Source: Candidatus Eisenbacteria bacterium (GTDB taxonomy: Bacteria; Eisenbacteria; RBG-16-71-46). From it: a DNA stretch of 64,000 nucleotides. Below the pieces are notes generated by a model. That model was not told the DNA's origin, searched no databases, and saw nothing but the letters and a program-made list of their open reading frames with translations. The stretch spans positions 1 to 64,000 of the forward strand of contig DASTBI010000269.1 of the NCBI GenBank assembly GCA_035712145.1, read 5' to 3'. How positions within the stretch are numbered: the first letter of the stretch is position 1; the number at the start of each line of letters is the position of its first letter. Made by a program: the position numbers and the translations under genes. Shown piece after piece: positions 36,976-45,293 of the stretch.

Positions 36976-37980
36976 CTATTCCGAGATCACGAAACGGAAG
37001 GACGATGCGGCGCCGCGCTCACGCGCGAAGTACATCCCCGACGCCGGCGCGGCTCCCTGCTCGTCGCGTCCGTCCCAACGCCACTGCCAGCCGCTGGCCA
37101 GCGGCGTGGGGGTGACGCTGGCGACCCGCCGCCCGCTCACGTCGAAGAGGTCGATCGGAGAGGCCTGGTCGCCGCCGCGGCGGAAGCTCAGAGCGCCTCG
37201 AGTCGGGTTGGGGAACCCTCTGAGCGATCCACCCGCGACGTTCGTTCCTTGAAGGCTGGCGATGAACGCGTCGAGGCCCGGCACCCGTTGCGGCGCGACC
37301 AGCGACGGGTTCTCGATCGTTCCCGAATAGTTGGCCAGCGCGTCCCCGAACAGCACCCGAAAGTCCTCGGCGAAGATCTCGTGTGGGCGATCGGCATGAG
37401 GCGCCTCGGCGCAGAACCGAAGCGCGTCCGTGATGCCGCGGAGCGCGCGATAGCGGCTCCACAGATCGAGATCGCCGTCCGGCATGAACCGGTACTGGAT
37501 GACATGGCCGAGCTCGTGGACGACGGTGGCGTGTTGCTGCTCGGCGCTGAGAGGCGCGACTCCGGGCGACAGCAGGATCAGCTCGGGACCCGCCGCGGAG
37601 CGGAGACTCTCACGACGCGGATACGGGAGGATGAAGATCTCGGCGGCGACGCGATCCATCGGAAAGCGCACCGCGGCGACCGCCCGGCGCACCACCGTCT
37701 CGTCGAATGCATGGAAGACGCCGTCGCCCGGATTGGGCAGCTCGGCGGTGGACGTCACGAGCTCGAAGCGCGCTCCGCCGGGGAGCGTGAGCCATAACGC
37801 ACCCTCTTCCTCGTGGCAGAAGCTCGCGAGGGTTTCGTCCGCGCCATGAACCACGAGGCCGAGCGCGCTCACTCGTGCGGAGACCTCGTCGGAGCGGGTC
37901 ACGCTCACCATGCACGCGAGGCCCAGCACGACGCCGCATAGCCCAATCAGGCTGCGCCGAAGCAGCGAGACCATCTTCAT
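36976..37980 (-). CDS. Secreted HExxH metallopeptidase with FlgD-like C-terminal domain
   Basis: A 334-residue exported protease. A signal peptide (about 5-28) precedes a domain with the zinc motif HELGH in ATVVHELGHVIQY. A downstream Glu-rich stretch HEIFAEDFRVLFGD probably supplies the third ligand. The last 80 residues form a FlgD/type-IX-like sorting domain: FPNPTRGALSFR, IDLFDVSGRRVA, SGWQWRWDGRDEQG and SGMYFARE. In FCB bacteria such C-terminal domains direct export or surface attachment. The ATG at 37980 follows GACGGGA. It is convergent with the DUF4390 gene, 4 bases apart. Confidence 0.87.
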   Translation of the reverse strand: MKMVSLLRRSLIGLCGVVLGLACMVSVTRSDEVSARVSALGLVVHGADETLASFCHEEEGALWLTLPGGARFELVTSTAELPNPGDGVFHAFDETVVRRAVAAVRFPMDRVAAEIFILPYPRRESLRSAAGPELILLSPGVAPLSAEQQHATVVHELGHVIQYRFMPDGDLDLWSRYRALRGITDALRFCAEAPHADRPHEIFAEDFRVLFGDALANYSGTIENPSLVAPQRVPGLDAFIASLQGTNVAGGSLRGFPNPTRGALSFRRGGDQASPIDLFDVSGRRVASVTPTPLASGWQWRWDGRDEQGAAPASGMYFARERGAASSFRFVISE

Positions 37981-38170
37981 TCCCGTCTTTGGTGGGCGAC
38001 AAGCGTGCCATGGAGGAGTCGGCTCTGGGCACGCCATAGCCTGCGCGTGCCCTCAGCTAACTGCTAAGAGTTCCAACGGTCAAGGGCGCTTTGAAGAGTG
38101 GGCCTCAGGGGGCGTCGGCGGGCATGAGCTCGCGGTTTGGGGAACCGCGCCCTGCCGCGGGGGGAACTGC

Positions 38171-38201
38171 CCCAGGGCCCGAGCCGCCGCGGGCCCTTGG
38201 G
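38171..38201 (-). terminator. GC hairpin after the bactofilin-like gene
   Basis: Stem GGGCCCG (38175-38181) / CGGGCCC (38190-38196) with an 8-base loop and partial outer CCCA/TTGGG pairing, one base beyond the stop codon at 38203. There is no U tract, so the terminator call is weak. Confidence 0.35.
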
Positions 38202-38202
38202 G

Positions 38203-39273
38203 TCAGGAGATGGGGGGCGAAGCGGGCATCGCCGCGGAGACCGGTGGCGACGTCTCCGGATTCGCGGCGGGATCCTTCGGCAGCGTTCCCAACTTCGAGA
38301 GCAGGAAGGCGCCGGTGCCGATGGCCGTCAGGCCCACGGCCAGCAGACACCCCAGCAGCACCGAGAACAGCGCGATCGGTCGCGTCATCCCCGGGCTCAC
38401 GAACAACAGAGCTCCGGCGAGAAAGAAGACGGTCACGAGCAGCGACCCGGCCACGATCGGCCACACGAGCCCGCGATCGCCGAGCGTCCGGCCGATCAGC
38501 TTGGACCCGAGAACGTACGCTCCGACCAGGAAGCCGGCATAGGTGAGGATGATGTAGGCGAATGGAAGCAGGAACGCGAGCGGAATGCCGACCACGGTCA
38601 CGAACATCAGCATCACGAGCGCCACGAATCCGGGAACGGAGGCGATCCCGAGCAGGAACGATGCGCCAGTGCGCCGCGACGCGGTGCTCGCGATCCGCAC
38701 CAGCCGGGCCGGGAAAGCGAGCGCGAAGATCCATCCGGCGAACACCGCCGCCACCCAGAACGCGGCGATGGCGCCGAGCGTGAACGGCAGGGCGGGCACC
38801 CCCCACGAGTGCGGCAGGAAGCCTACCGAGACGGTCTGGCCCTGGATGACGGCGCCGTCGGCCTGATCCACCACGCCACCGACGCTCACGACTTCACCCT
38901 GGACCTCGGCGCCGTCGCGCACGTGAACCGAGCCGAGCACGGCGACCACGTCCCCATCCACCTCACCCTCGACCGTCACCGATCCGAACACCGCCACGAC
39001 GTCGTCCGACACGCGCTTGCCGCGCGGGACATGAATGTCGCCGAAGATGCGGACCAGCGCGTCGCCGTGGTCGTCCACCTCGATCCACCCGCCGTGGCCG
39101 TACGCACGCCGGTCGATGTGGATGTTGACGCTGTCCGGGTCGTTATCGCTGTCGCTGTCGCCGGTCTCCACCACGACGCCGTCCGGGCCGATGCGAACCC
39201 GATCGGCGCTCCAGGCCGGCGTGGCCGCGTACGCGCCCAGCAGCATCCACAGGAGAAGTCCGAGACCCCACAT
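38203..39273 (-). CDS. Bactofilin-like polytopic membrane protein
   Basis: A 356-residue protein. A signal or first helix (about 1-22) is followed by a beta-helical repeat section with the bactofilin-like pattern of short strands: ALVRIFGDIHVPRGKRVSDD, VVAVFGSVTVEGEVDGD, VVAVLGSVHVRDGAEVQG. Five to six transmembrane helices fill about 150-330 (for example VALVMLMFVTVVGIPLAFLL). The layout resembles membrane proteins with polymer-forming domains in predicted ECF regulons. It follows the anti-sigma gene by 16 bases, with a GGGAGGT ribosome-binding site. Probably envelope shape or stress-related; the function is inferred only from fold. Confidence 0.8.
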   Translation of the reverse strand: MWGLGLLLWMLLGAYAATPAWSADRVRIGPDGVVVETGDSDSDNDPDSVNIHIDRRAYGHGGWIEVDDHGDALVRIFGDIHVPRGKRVSDDVVAVFGSVTVEGEVDGDVVAVLGSVHVRDGAEVQGEVVSVGGVVDQADGAVIQGQTVSVGFLPHSWGVPALPFTLGAIAAFWVAAVFAGWIFALAFPARLVRIASTASRRTGASFLLGIASVPGFVALVMLMFVTVVGIPLAFLLPFAYIILTYAGFLVGAYVLGSKLIGRTLGDRGLVWPIVAGSLLVTVFFLAGALLFVSPGMTRPIALFSVLLGCLLAVGLTAIGTGAFLLSKLGTLPKDPAANPETSPPVSAAMPASPPIS

Positions 39274-39289
39274 CGCTCGACCTCCCACC

Positions 39290-39928
39290 TTAGAATCCCA
39301 GAAGGCTGACATTCCGGACCCCCTCCCTGGCCTCACCGGCCCGCGGACGCATCCACCATAGCAGCAGCACGCAGGCCACCATCGCGGCCGCGGTGATCGC
39401 ACCCAGGGTCGGATCGGCGAGCGGCCGCGTGAGCGCGCGGGCGATCGGCGAGACGATGGCGACGAGCCTTCCCACGAAATCCCATCCCTGCAGGAGCTCG
39501 AATCCCGAGCGCGTCACGACCTGGAAAGCGAAGAGCACCGACTGCATCACCCGCAACGAGAGCTCGCTGTAGCTCTGCGCCAGCCAGACCGGCGTGGTCG
39601 GTCGCGTGAGCCACGAGACCACCGCGAACGTGGCCACGGCCGACGACACCCCATAGACCCAGCCGATCGCCTGCACCCAGCGGCGGCGAAGCCGCGAAGG
39701 GACGACCCGGTCGAGAATGCGCTCGGTGAGGGACGGCCCGGGATCCACGATCGCGAAGTCCTCGAGAGAGACTTCGAGCGAGGCGAACATCGCGCGGTAG
39801 GCGGCCACTTCGCCCGCGCAACCCGCGCACGTCTGCAGGTGCTCTTCGAAGGCGAGCGCGCGTGCTTCTGCGAGCTCGGCATCGAGGTAGTCCTGAACGT
39901 GGCGGGATTCTCGGCAACGGTTGATCAC
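39290..39928 (-). CDS. Zinc-finger anti-sigma factor
   Basis: A 212-residue anti-sigma factor. The N-terminal zinc-finger (HVQDYLDAELAEARALAFEEHLQTCAGCAGEV, about 10-41) has the H-x3-C-x2-C ligands. Hydrophobic segments at about 90-110 (YGVSSAVATFAVVSWLT) and 178-198 (ITAAAMVACVLLLWWMR) suggest two membrane helices. Its ATG overlaps the stop of the upstream sigma factor by 4 bases, the standard coupled arrangement. Confidence 0.9.
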   Translation of the reverse strand: MINRCRESRHVQDYLDAELAEARALAFEEHLQTCAGCAGEVAAYRAMFASLEVSLEDFAIVDPGPSLTERILDRVVPSRLRRRWVQAIGWVYGVSSAVATFAVVSWLTRPTTPVWLAQSYSELSLRVMQSVLFAFQVVTRSGFELLQGWDFVGRLVAIVSPIARALTRPLADPTLGAITAAAMVACVLLLWWMRPRAGEAREGVRNVSLLGF

Positions 39929-40488
39929 GGGTTCTTCTCGATTCTTTCCTTGAGCAACGCTCGCGCCCGGTGGATCCGCGCCTTCACGGTTCCGAGCGGC
40001 AGGTGCAACGACTGGGCGATCTCTTCATAGGACAAGTCCTGCTGATGTCGGAGCAGGACGACGATTCGGTAATGGGGCGGCAGCGAGTCGATGAGCGTCC
40101 TGGTCCGATCCTCCTCTTCGCTGCGGGACGCCACTTCGTCGGGCTTGAGACCCGGATCCTCGACATCGATCGTGTACTCCTCATCGTCGCGATCGCGCTG
40201 CGTCAGCGGGATGGGCTGATGCTTCCGCCGGCGGATGTGATCGATGCTCAGCCGCGAAGCGATGCTGAACAGCCAGGCCGCGAACGGGCGCTGGGGGTCG
40301 TAACGATCGAGGGCTCGGAACATGCGAACGAAAGTCTCCTGCGTGACGTCTTGAGCATCTTCGGACCGCCGAACCATGCGGAGGGAGAGCGAGTAGATGC
40401 GGGGCTGGTACATCTCGACCAGCTCCCGGTAGGCCTTCTCGTCCCCCGCGAGGCACCTACGGATGAGTCCCGCCTCGGGTTGGCTCAC
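39925..40488 (-). CDS. ECF sigma factor (RpoE-like)
   Basis: A 187-residue extracytoplasmic-function sigma factor. Region 2 reads YRELVEMYQPRIYSLSLRMVRRSEDAQDVTQETFVRMFRALDRY and FAAWLFSIASRLSIDHIRRRK. Region 4 reads LPPHYRIVVLLRHQQDLSYEEIAQSLHLPLGTVKARIHRARALL. Both DNA- and core-binding elements are intact. A candidate ECF promoter lies upstream, suggesting autoregulation. It is divergent from enolase. Confidence 0.95.
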   Translation of the reverse strand: MSQPEAGLIRRCLAGDEKAYRELVEMYQPRIYSLSLRMVRRSEDAQDVTQETFVRMFRALDRYDPQRPFAAWLFSIASRLSIDHIRRRKHQPIPLTQRDRDDEEYTIDVEDPGLKPDEVASRSEEEDRTRTLIDSLPPHYRIVVLLRHQQDLSYEEIAQSLHLPLGTVKARIHRARALLKERIEKNP

Positions 40489-40510
40489 ACGGTCGCCTTA
40501 CAAACCCGCC

Positions 40511-40536
40511 TACGAGCGGCTGCGGCGGAATGTTTC
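40511..40536 (-). promoter_or_regulatory. Candidate ECF promoter of the sigma operon
   Basis: On the minus strand GAAAC (40532-40536), a 17-base spacer and CGTA (40511-40514) resemble the -35 AAC / -10 CGTA type used by ECF sigma factors. The predicted start near 40505 lies 17 bases before the ATG. It supports autoregulation by the product of the gene itself. Confidence 0.4.
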
Positions 40537-40612
40537 ATGACGGGCCACAGTACGAACCAGGGAAGAAGCGGTCAAGACACGGCGGCGCTTGGGGATAGAC
40601 CGTTCCCGAGGC

Positions 40613-41934
<1,322 letters not shown>

Positions 41935-41963
41935 AGGTCGAAGAACGACCGCGGGCCGCAGGG

Positions 41964-42341
41964 ATGGCGGCCGGAAAGGACAAGGACGTGCGAGACATCG
42001 GCGCCCGCATTCAGCGCTATCGCCTTTCCCGTTATGAAAGTCCCTCGGGCCGGCCGCGCCGCATCGCCTGGATGTGGCCGCTGCTCGGGTTATGGGCGAT
42101 CTACGCGGGCGTGCTCGGCGAGCACAGCTGGTTCCGCATCTGGCGGCTGGGACAGGAGAGCGAGCGCATCCAGCGGGAGCTTTCCGCGACGCGCGCCGAG
42201 CTCGATCGCCTCGAGCACCAGCTCCACGACGCCGGAGCCAGGCGCGAGATCGGCGAGAAGGTGCTGCGGGAGCGGAACGGATTCGTCGGCAAGGGCGAGA
42301 TCCTCTACAGGATTCCCGCCCGCGACACCCTGCGCGACTGA
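41964..42341 (+). CDS. ftsB: FtsB/DivIC-like septum formation initiator
   Basis: A 125-residue single-pass division protein. A basic cytoplasmic start, a transmembrane helix at about 36-52 (WMWPLLGLWAIYAGVLG) and a coiled coil (LGQESERIQRELSATRAELDRLEHQLHD) precede a short conserved tail (GEKVLRERNGFVGKGEILYRIP). The position directly after eno is typical for ftsB. The ATG at 41964 is chosen over upstream in-frame starts inside eno. The name rests on architecture and context. Confidence 0.82.
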   Translation: MAAGKDKDVRDIGARIQRYRLSRYESPSGRPRRIAWMWPLLGLWAIYAGVLGEHSWFRIWRLGQESERIQRELSATRAELDRLEHQLHDAGARREIGEKVLRERNGFVGKGEILYRIPARDTLRD

Positions 42342-42374
42342 GGCGCGCAGGCGCGGGCACGGAACGGGGCCCGG

Positions 42375-43163
42375 CTAGAAGCCTATCCCCACGCCCATGC
42401 GTAAGCCGAGCCCGCCGGTGTCGAGGCTGAGCGAAGGCTCGTCGACCTGGATCTGGGTGACGGTCTCCGACCCGTTGGGCACCACCACCTCCTGGGTCTC
42501 GTGCATGCCTCGCACCTTCGCGCTCCGGTACATCGCGCCGATCATCACGGAGTAGCGCGAGGCGAAGAACATATGGCCGCCGAACTCGAAGAAGTAGCCG
42601 GGTCCGTCGCGGCGAAGCTTCGACCGGCGGCTGCCGCCCAGCGTGGTGGCGCTGTCGGTGTGGAACTCGAGCTGCTCGAGCACGATCTTGTTGTTGGTGA
42701 GGCTCATGAAGCCGCCGCCGACGTACGCGCGCGCCTGGAAATCCCCCTGCGTGTACGGAGCCAGGTAGTAGGTGACCCCGACGTGGACTGGCACCGACAC
42801 GATCGTGGAGCGCAGCGTGATCACCTGCGCGATGCGGGGCAGGTACTCGTTGCGGGTCTCCTGGCGGATCTGTCCGAACCCTCCGCTCAGCGCCCAGTTC
42901 TGCCGCACGAAGTAGCGCAGCTCCGCCTGGTTGTACCAGGCGAACCCGATGTTCCCGAGAGGCTCGAGCCCCTTGGGGGCGAGCACGTCGTGGTTGTAGT
43001 CGTCGATGAAGTCGTTGAGATCGCCGGCCACGATCTGGGTGGGATTGGCGGAGAGGACCAGGCTCAGACGGTGGACCTCGGGGGCGGCGCCTGCCGGAGC
43101 GACGGCCATCAGGGCGATCACGGATCCCAGCGCCAGAGCGGCGAGATGCCTGAACGACTTCAA
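42375..43163 (-). CDS. Outer-membrane beta-barrel protein
   Basis: A 262-residue exported protein with a signal peptide (about 1-24, ending APAGAAPEV) and an alternating strand pattern typical of small barrels: WALSGGFGQIRQET, VPVHVGVTYYLAPY, FQARAYVGGGFM, YFFEFGGHMFFASRYSVMIGAMYRS, ending in GLRMGVGIGF with terminal phenylalanine. I begin at a TTG at 43163 because AGGAGG lies 5 bases upstream and the signal peptide follows directly. Function unknown. Confidence 0.78.
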   Translation of the reverse strand: MKSFRHLAALALGSVIALMAVAPAGAAPEVHRLSLVLSANPTQIVAGDLNDFIDDYNHDVLAPKGLEPLGNIGFAWYNQAELRYFVRQNWALSGGFGQIRQETRNEYLPRIAQVITLRSTIVSVPVHVGVTYYLAPYTQGDFQARAYVGGGFMSLTNNKIVLEQLEFHTDSATTLGGSRRSKLRRDGPGYFFEFGGHMFFASRYSVMIGAMYRSAKVRGMHETQEVVVPNGSETVTQIQVDEPSLSLDTGGLGLRMGVGIGF

Positions 43164-43278
43164 ACCAACCTCCTCACGAACCCGTTCATTCACAGGTCGT
43201 TGCACACGCCCGACACGAGCCGCGGAGAATAATCGCCGACCCATCACGACGCAACGCCGGATCGCTCGACGGGTGCGC

Positions 43279-43307
43279 TTGACACCCCCAGGCGGCCTCG
43301 TTAAGGT
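43279..43307 (+). promoter_or_regulatory. Promoter of the initiator tRNA
   Basis: A perfect -35 TTGACA (43279-43284), a 17-base spacer and TAAGGT (43302-43307). The predicted start is near 43314, just ahead of the tRNA at 43320. Confidence 0.55.
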
Positions 43308-43319
43308 CCCTGCCGTTGT

Positions 43320-43396
<77 letters not shown>

Positions 43397-43397
43397 A

Positions 43398-43440
43398 ATG
43401 GCCCCGGAGGTCACACCGATCTCCGGGGCCATCCCCTTTT
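43398..43440 (+). terminator. Terminator of the tRNA gene
   Basis: Perfect 12-bp stem ATGGCCCCGGAG (43398-43409) / CTCCGGGGCCAT (43421-43432) with an 11-base loop, followed by CCCCTTTT. It ends the tRNA transcript just before the convergent oxidase operon tail. Confidence 0.85.
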
Positions 43441-43450
43441 CAGGCGGACG

Positions 43451-43726
43451 CTATTCCCGGCCACGTTCCGCCGGCTTCGGCGGGAGCGCGTCCCGCTCCT
43501 CGAACTCCCCCGCGAGCGAGTCCTGGGCCTCGCGCTTGAGCCACCACATGCCCCCGCCAATCAGTCCCAGGGGGAGCAGCGAGAGCAGCACCGTGGTGTT
43601 GAAGAAGGCCGCCTGCGTGCGGGGCGAATCGCCGCCACCGCAGACCGGGCAGGCGAACGCCAGCGCCGGCTCGAGCACCGCCAGCGCGAATCCCATCCAG
43701 GGGAGCCACCGAATGGTGCGGATCAC
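43451..43726 (-). CDS. Small CPVC-motif membrane protein of the oxidase operon
   Basis: A 91-residue protein with a signal peptide or first helix ending ALAFACPVCGGG, so the CPVC motif sits just outside the membrane. A second helix follows at about 45-64 (TTVLLSLLPLGLIGGGMWWL), and the tail is charged. Small proteins with this layout occur at the end of cytochrome oxidase clusters in several phyla; their function is not established, and copper handling is a guess from the cysteine pair. The GTG at 43726 overlaps the stop of the preceding subunit III gene by 4 bases (GTGA). Confidence 0.72.
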   Translation of the reverse strand: MIRTIRWLPWMGFALAVLEPALAFACPVCGGGDSPRTQAAFFNTTVLLSLLPLGLIGGGMWWLKREAQDSLAGEFEERDALPPKPAERGRE

Positions 43727-44298
43727 AGGTACACCTGCCAGTAGAGCACCGGCCAGACCAGAACCACGAAGTACCAGAAGAGCTGGACCGCCGAGAGCCG
43801 CGGCCGGGTCAGGCTCCCGGACCTCATCGCCTGCCACGCGAGCACCATGAACAGGATCGCCGCGATGGCGTGGAGCGCATGGGTTCCGACGATGACATAG
43901 AAGAACGATCCGAGCTGGCTGGACGTCAGCGTCAGCCCTTGCTTCAACAGTCGCACCCACTCCACACCCTGTGCGAGCACGAAGAACGAGCCGAGGATCA
44001 CGGAAGCCGCCATCCAGCGCTCGGCCGATCCCGGCCGGGCGACGTGGAAGCGCCGTCCCGCCATGAACAAGGCGGCGCCGCTCACGAGCAGGGCCACCGT
44101 ATTGATGGCGGTCTGGGCGACCGGAAGGCGAGGCTGCCCGGGAGGCGGCCATGCGCCGGGAGCCGAGCTGCTCTCCACGATCACGAACGCCGACACGAAG
44201 CCGGCGAAGAACATGATCTCGGTGAAGACGAAGAGCGCCGTTCCGAGCAGGGCGTTGCTTCCGAAGCGTCGACGGACAGGGCCGCCGACGAGATGCAG
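43723..44298 (-). CDS. Second cytochrome oxidase subunit III-like protein
   Basis: A polytopic heme-copper oxidase subunit III paralogue with about five helices (for example AINTVALLVSGAALFMAG, LHAIAAILFMVLAWQAM, FWYFVVLVWPVLYWQVYL). The first ATG is at 44214, but the reading frame upstream encodes the family's usual N-terminus (HLVGGPVRRRFGSNALLGTALFVFTE). I therefore extend it to a CTG at 44298, one base after the stop of subunit IV. No ATG, GTG or TTG occurs in that stretch. About 191 residues result. The non-standard start is inferred; a frame-changing sequence error is the alternative. Confidence 0.75.
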   Translation of the reverse strand: MHLVGGPVRRRFGSNALLGTALFVFTEIMFFAGFVSAFVIVESSSAPGAWPPPGQPRLPVAQTAINTVALLVSGAALFMAGRRFHVARPGSAERWMAASVILGSFFVLAQGVEWVRLLKQGLTLTSSQLGSFFYVIVGTHALHAIAAILFMVLAWQAMRSGSLTRPRLSAVQLFWYFVVLVWPVLYWQVYL

Positions 44299-44299
44299 C

Positions 44300-44698
44300 T
44301 CAGCGGTGGTCCGACCCGTGCTGGTTCTCCTTCTTCGGCTCGTGTCCGTGACTCTTGCCCGCGCCGTCTCGGACGTGGTGGAAGCCCTTGTCCTTGACCC
44401 AGTGCTGGCCGGAGCTCTTCTCCACGTCGGGCGCCACCATGGTGTAGAGCAGGACCATGATGATCAGCGCCAGGCTCAGGAGCCATTTGACGATCGGCTT
44501 CTCGATGTCGAGGTGCATGAAGTTCTTCGCCACCAGGTAGGCCTTCACCAGCGCGATCCCGAAGGCGGTGACGATCGTGACCACGCGGATGCCGAACATC
44601 GGGCCAATCACGCTGACGACCAGAAGGCCGCTGAGAATCGCCCAGATCTTGACGTAGTTACGGTGATGGGCTCCGTGCGCCTCGGCGTGGGCGGACAT
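44300..44698 (-). CDS. Cytochrome c oxidase subunit IV (COX4 family)
   Basis: A 132-residue membrane protein with three helices (YVKIWAILSGLLVVSVIGPM, VVTIVTAFGIALVKAYLVAKNFM, WLLSLALIIMVLLYTMVAP). This is the prokaryotic COX4/CtaF pattern with the conserved K-AYLVAKNFMHLD segment. A charged, histidine-rich tail follows. It stabilises the oxidase core. It sits between the two subunit III genes in the operon, with a 9-base gap upstream. Confidence 0.9.
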   Translation of the reverse strand: MSAHAEAHGAHHRNYVKIWAILSGLLVVSVIGPMFGIRVVTIVTAFGIALVKAYLVAKNFMHLDIEKPIVKWLLSLALIIMVLLYTMVAPDVEKSSGQHWVKDKGFHHVRDGAGKSHGHEPKKENQHGSDHR

Positions 44699-44707
44699 GC
44701 GACGCTC

Positions 44708-45283
44708 CTACTTGGCGATGTACAGCAGCGGGAAGAGGAAGATCCAGACGATGTCGACGAAATGCCAGTAGATCCCGATGTTCTCGACGCGGTGAAGCTC
44801 CTGGTTCTTCTTCGCGGTGTGGGCCACGAACAGCATGATGATCACGCCGCACAGCACGTGGAACGCGTGCAGGCCGGCCGCCGTGTAGTAGTAGGACCAG
44901 AAGCCGCCCGCCTGCAGGGTGAAGCCCGCACGAATCTCGGCCGTCCACTCGAACGACTTCACCACCAGGAACGTGAGGCCGCCCAGCGAGGTGAGGTAGA
45001 GCATGTTGGCGGCTTTCTTGCCGTTCCCTTGCTCGGCGGCCTTGTGGCCGAGCACCGCGGAGAGGCTCGAGGTCAGCAGCACCAGCGTGTTGAACGCTCC
45101 GAGCCATGTGTTCGTGTGCGACGCCTCGTCGGCCCACTCCGGATGACCGAGCCGGTGCATGACGTACGACACGAGGATCCCGCCGAAGATCACCACTTCC
45201 GAGACCAGCACCCACCAGATGGCCAGACGGCCGGTGGGAATCCCCATGGCGCTCCGCTGGGTGGCGATGGTCTTGACGCTCAA
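44708..45283 (-). CDS. ctaE: Cytochrome c oxidase subunit III
   Basis: A 191-residue subunit III of the short bacterial type with five helices. It shows the family segments WWVLVSEVVIFGGILVSYVMHRL, FNTLVLLTSS, FEWTAEIRAGF and FHVLCGVIIMLFVAHTA, and ends in YWHFVDIVWIFLFPLLYI, the usual subunit III C-terminus. It follows subunit I by 10 bases in the operon. Confidence 0.94.
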   Translation of the reverse strand: MSVKTIATQRSAMGIPTGRLAIWWVLVSEVVIFGGILVSYVMHRLGHPEWADEASHTNTWLGAFNTLVLLTSSLSAVLGHKAAEQGNGKKAANMLYLTSLGGLTFLVVKSFEWTAEIRAGFTLQAGGFWSYYYTAAGLHAFHVLCGVIIMLFVAHTAKKNQELHRVENIGIYWHFVDIVWIFLFPLLYIAK

Positions 45284-45293
45284 CGGTGCCTCC

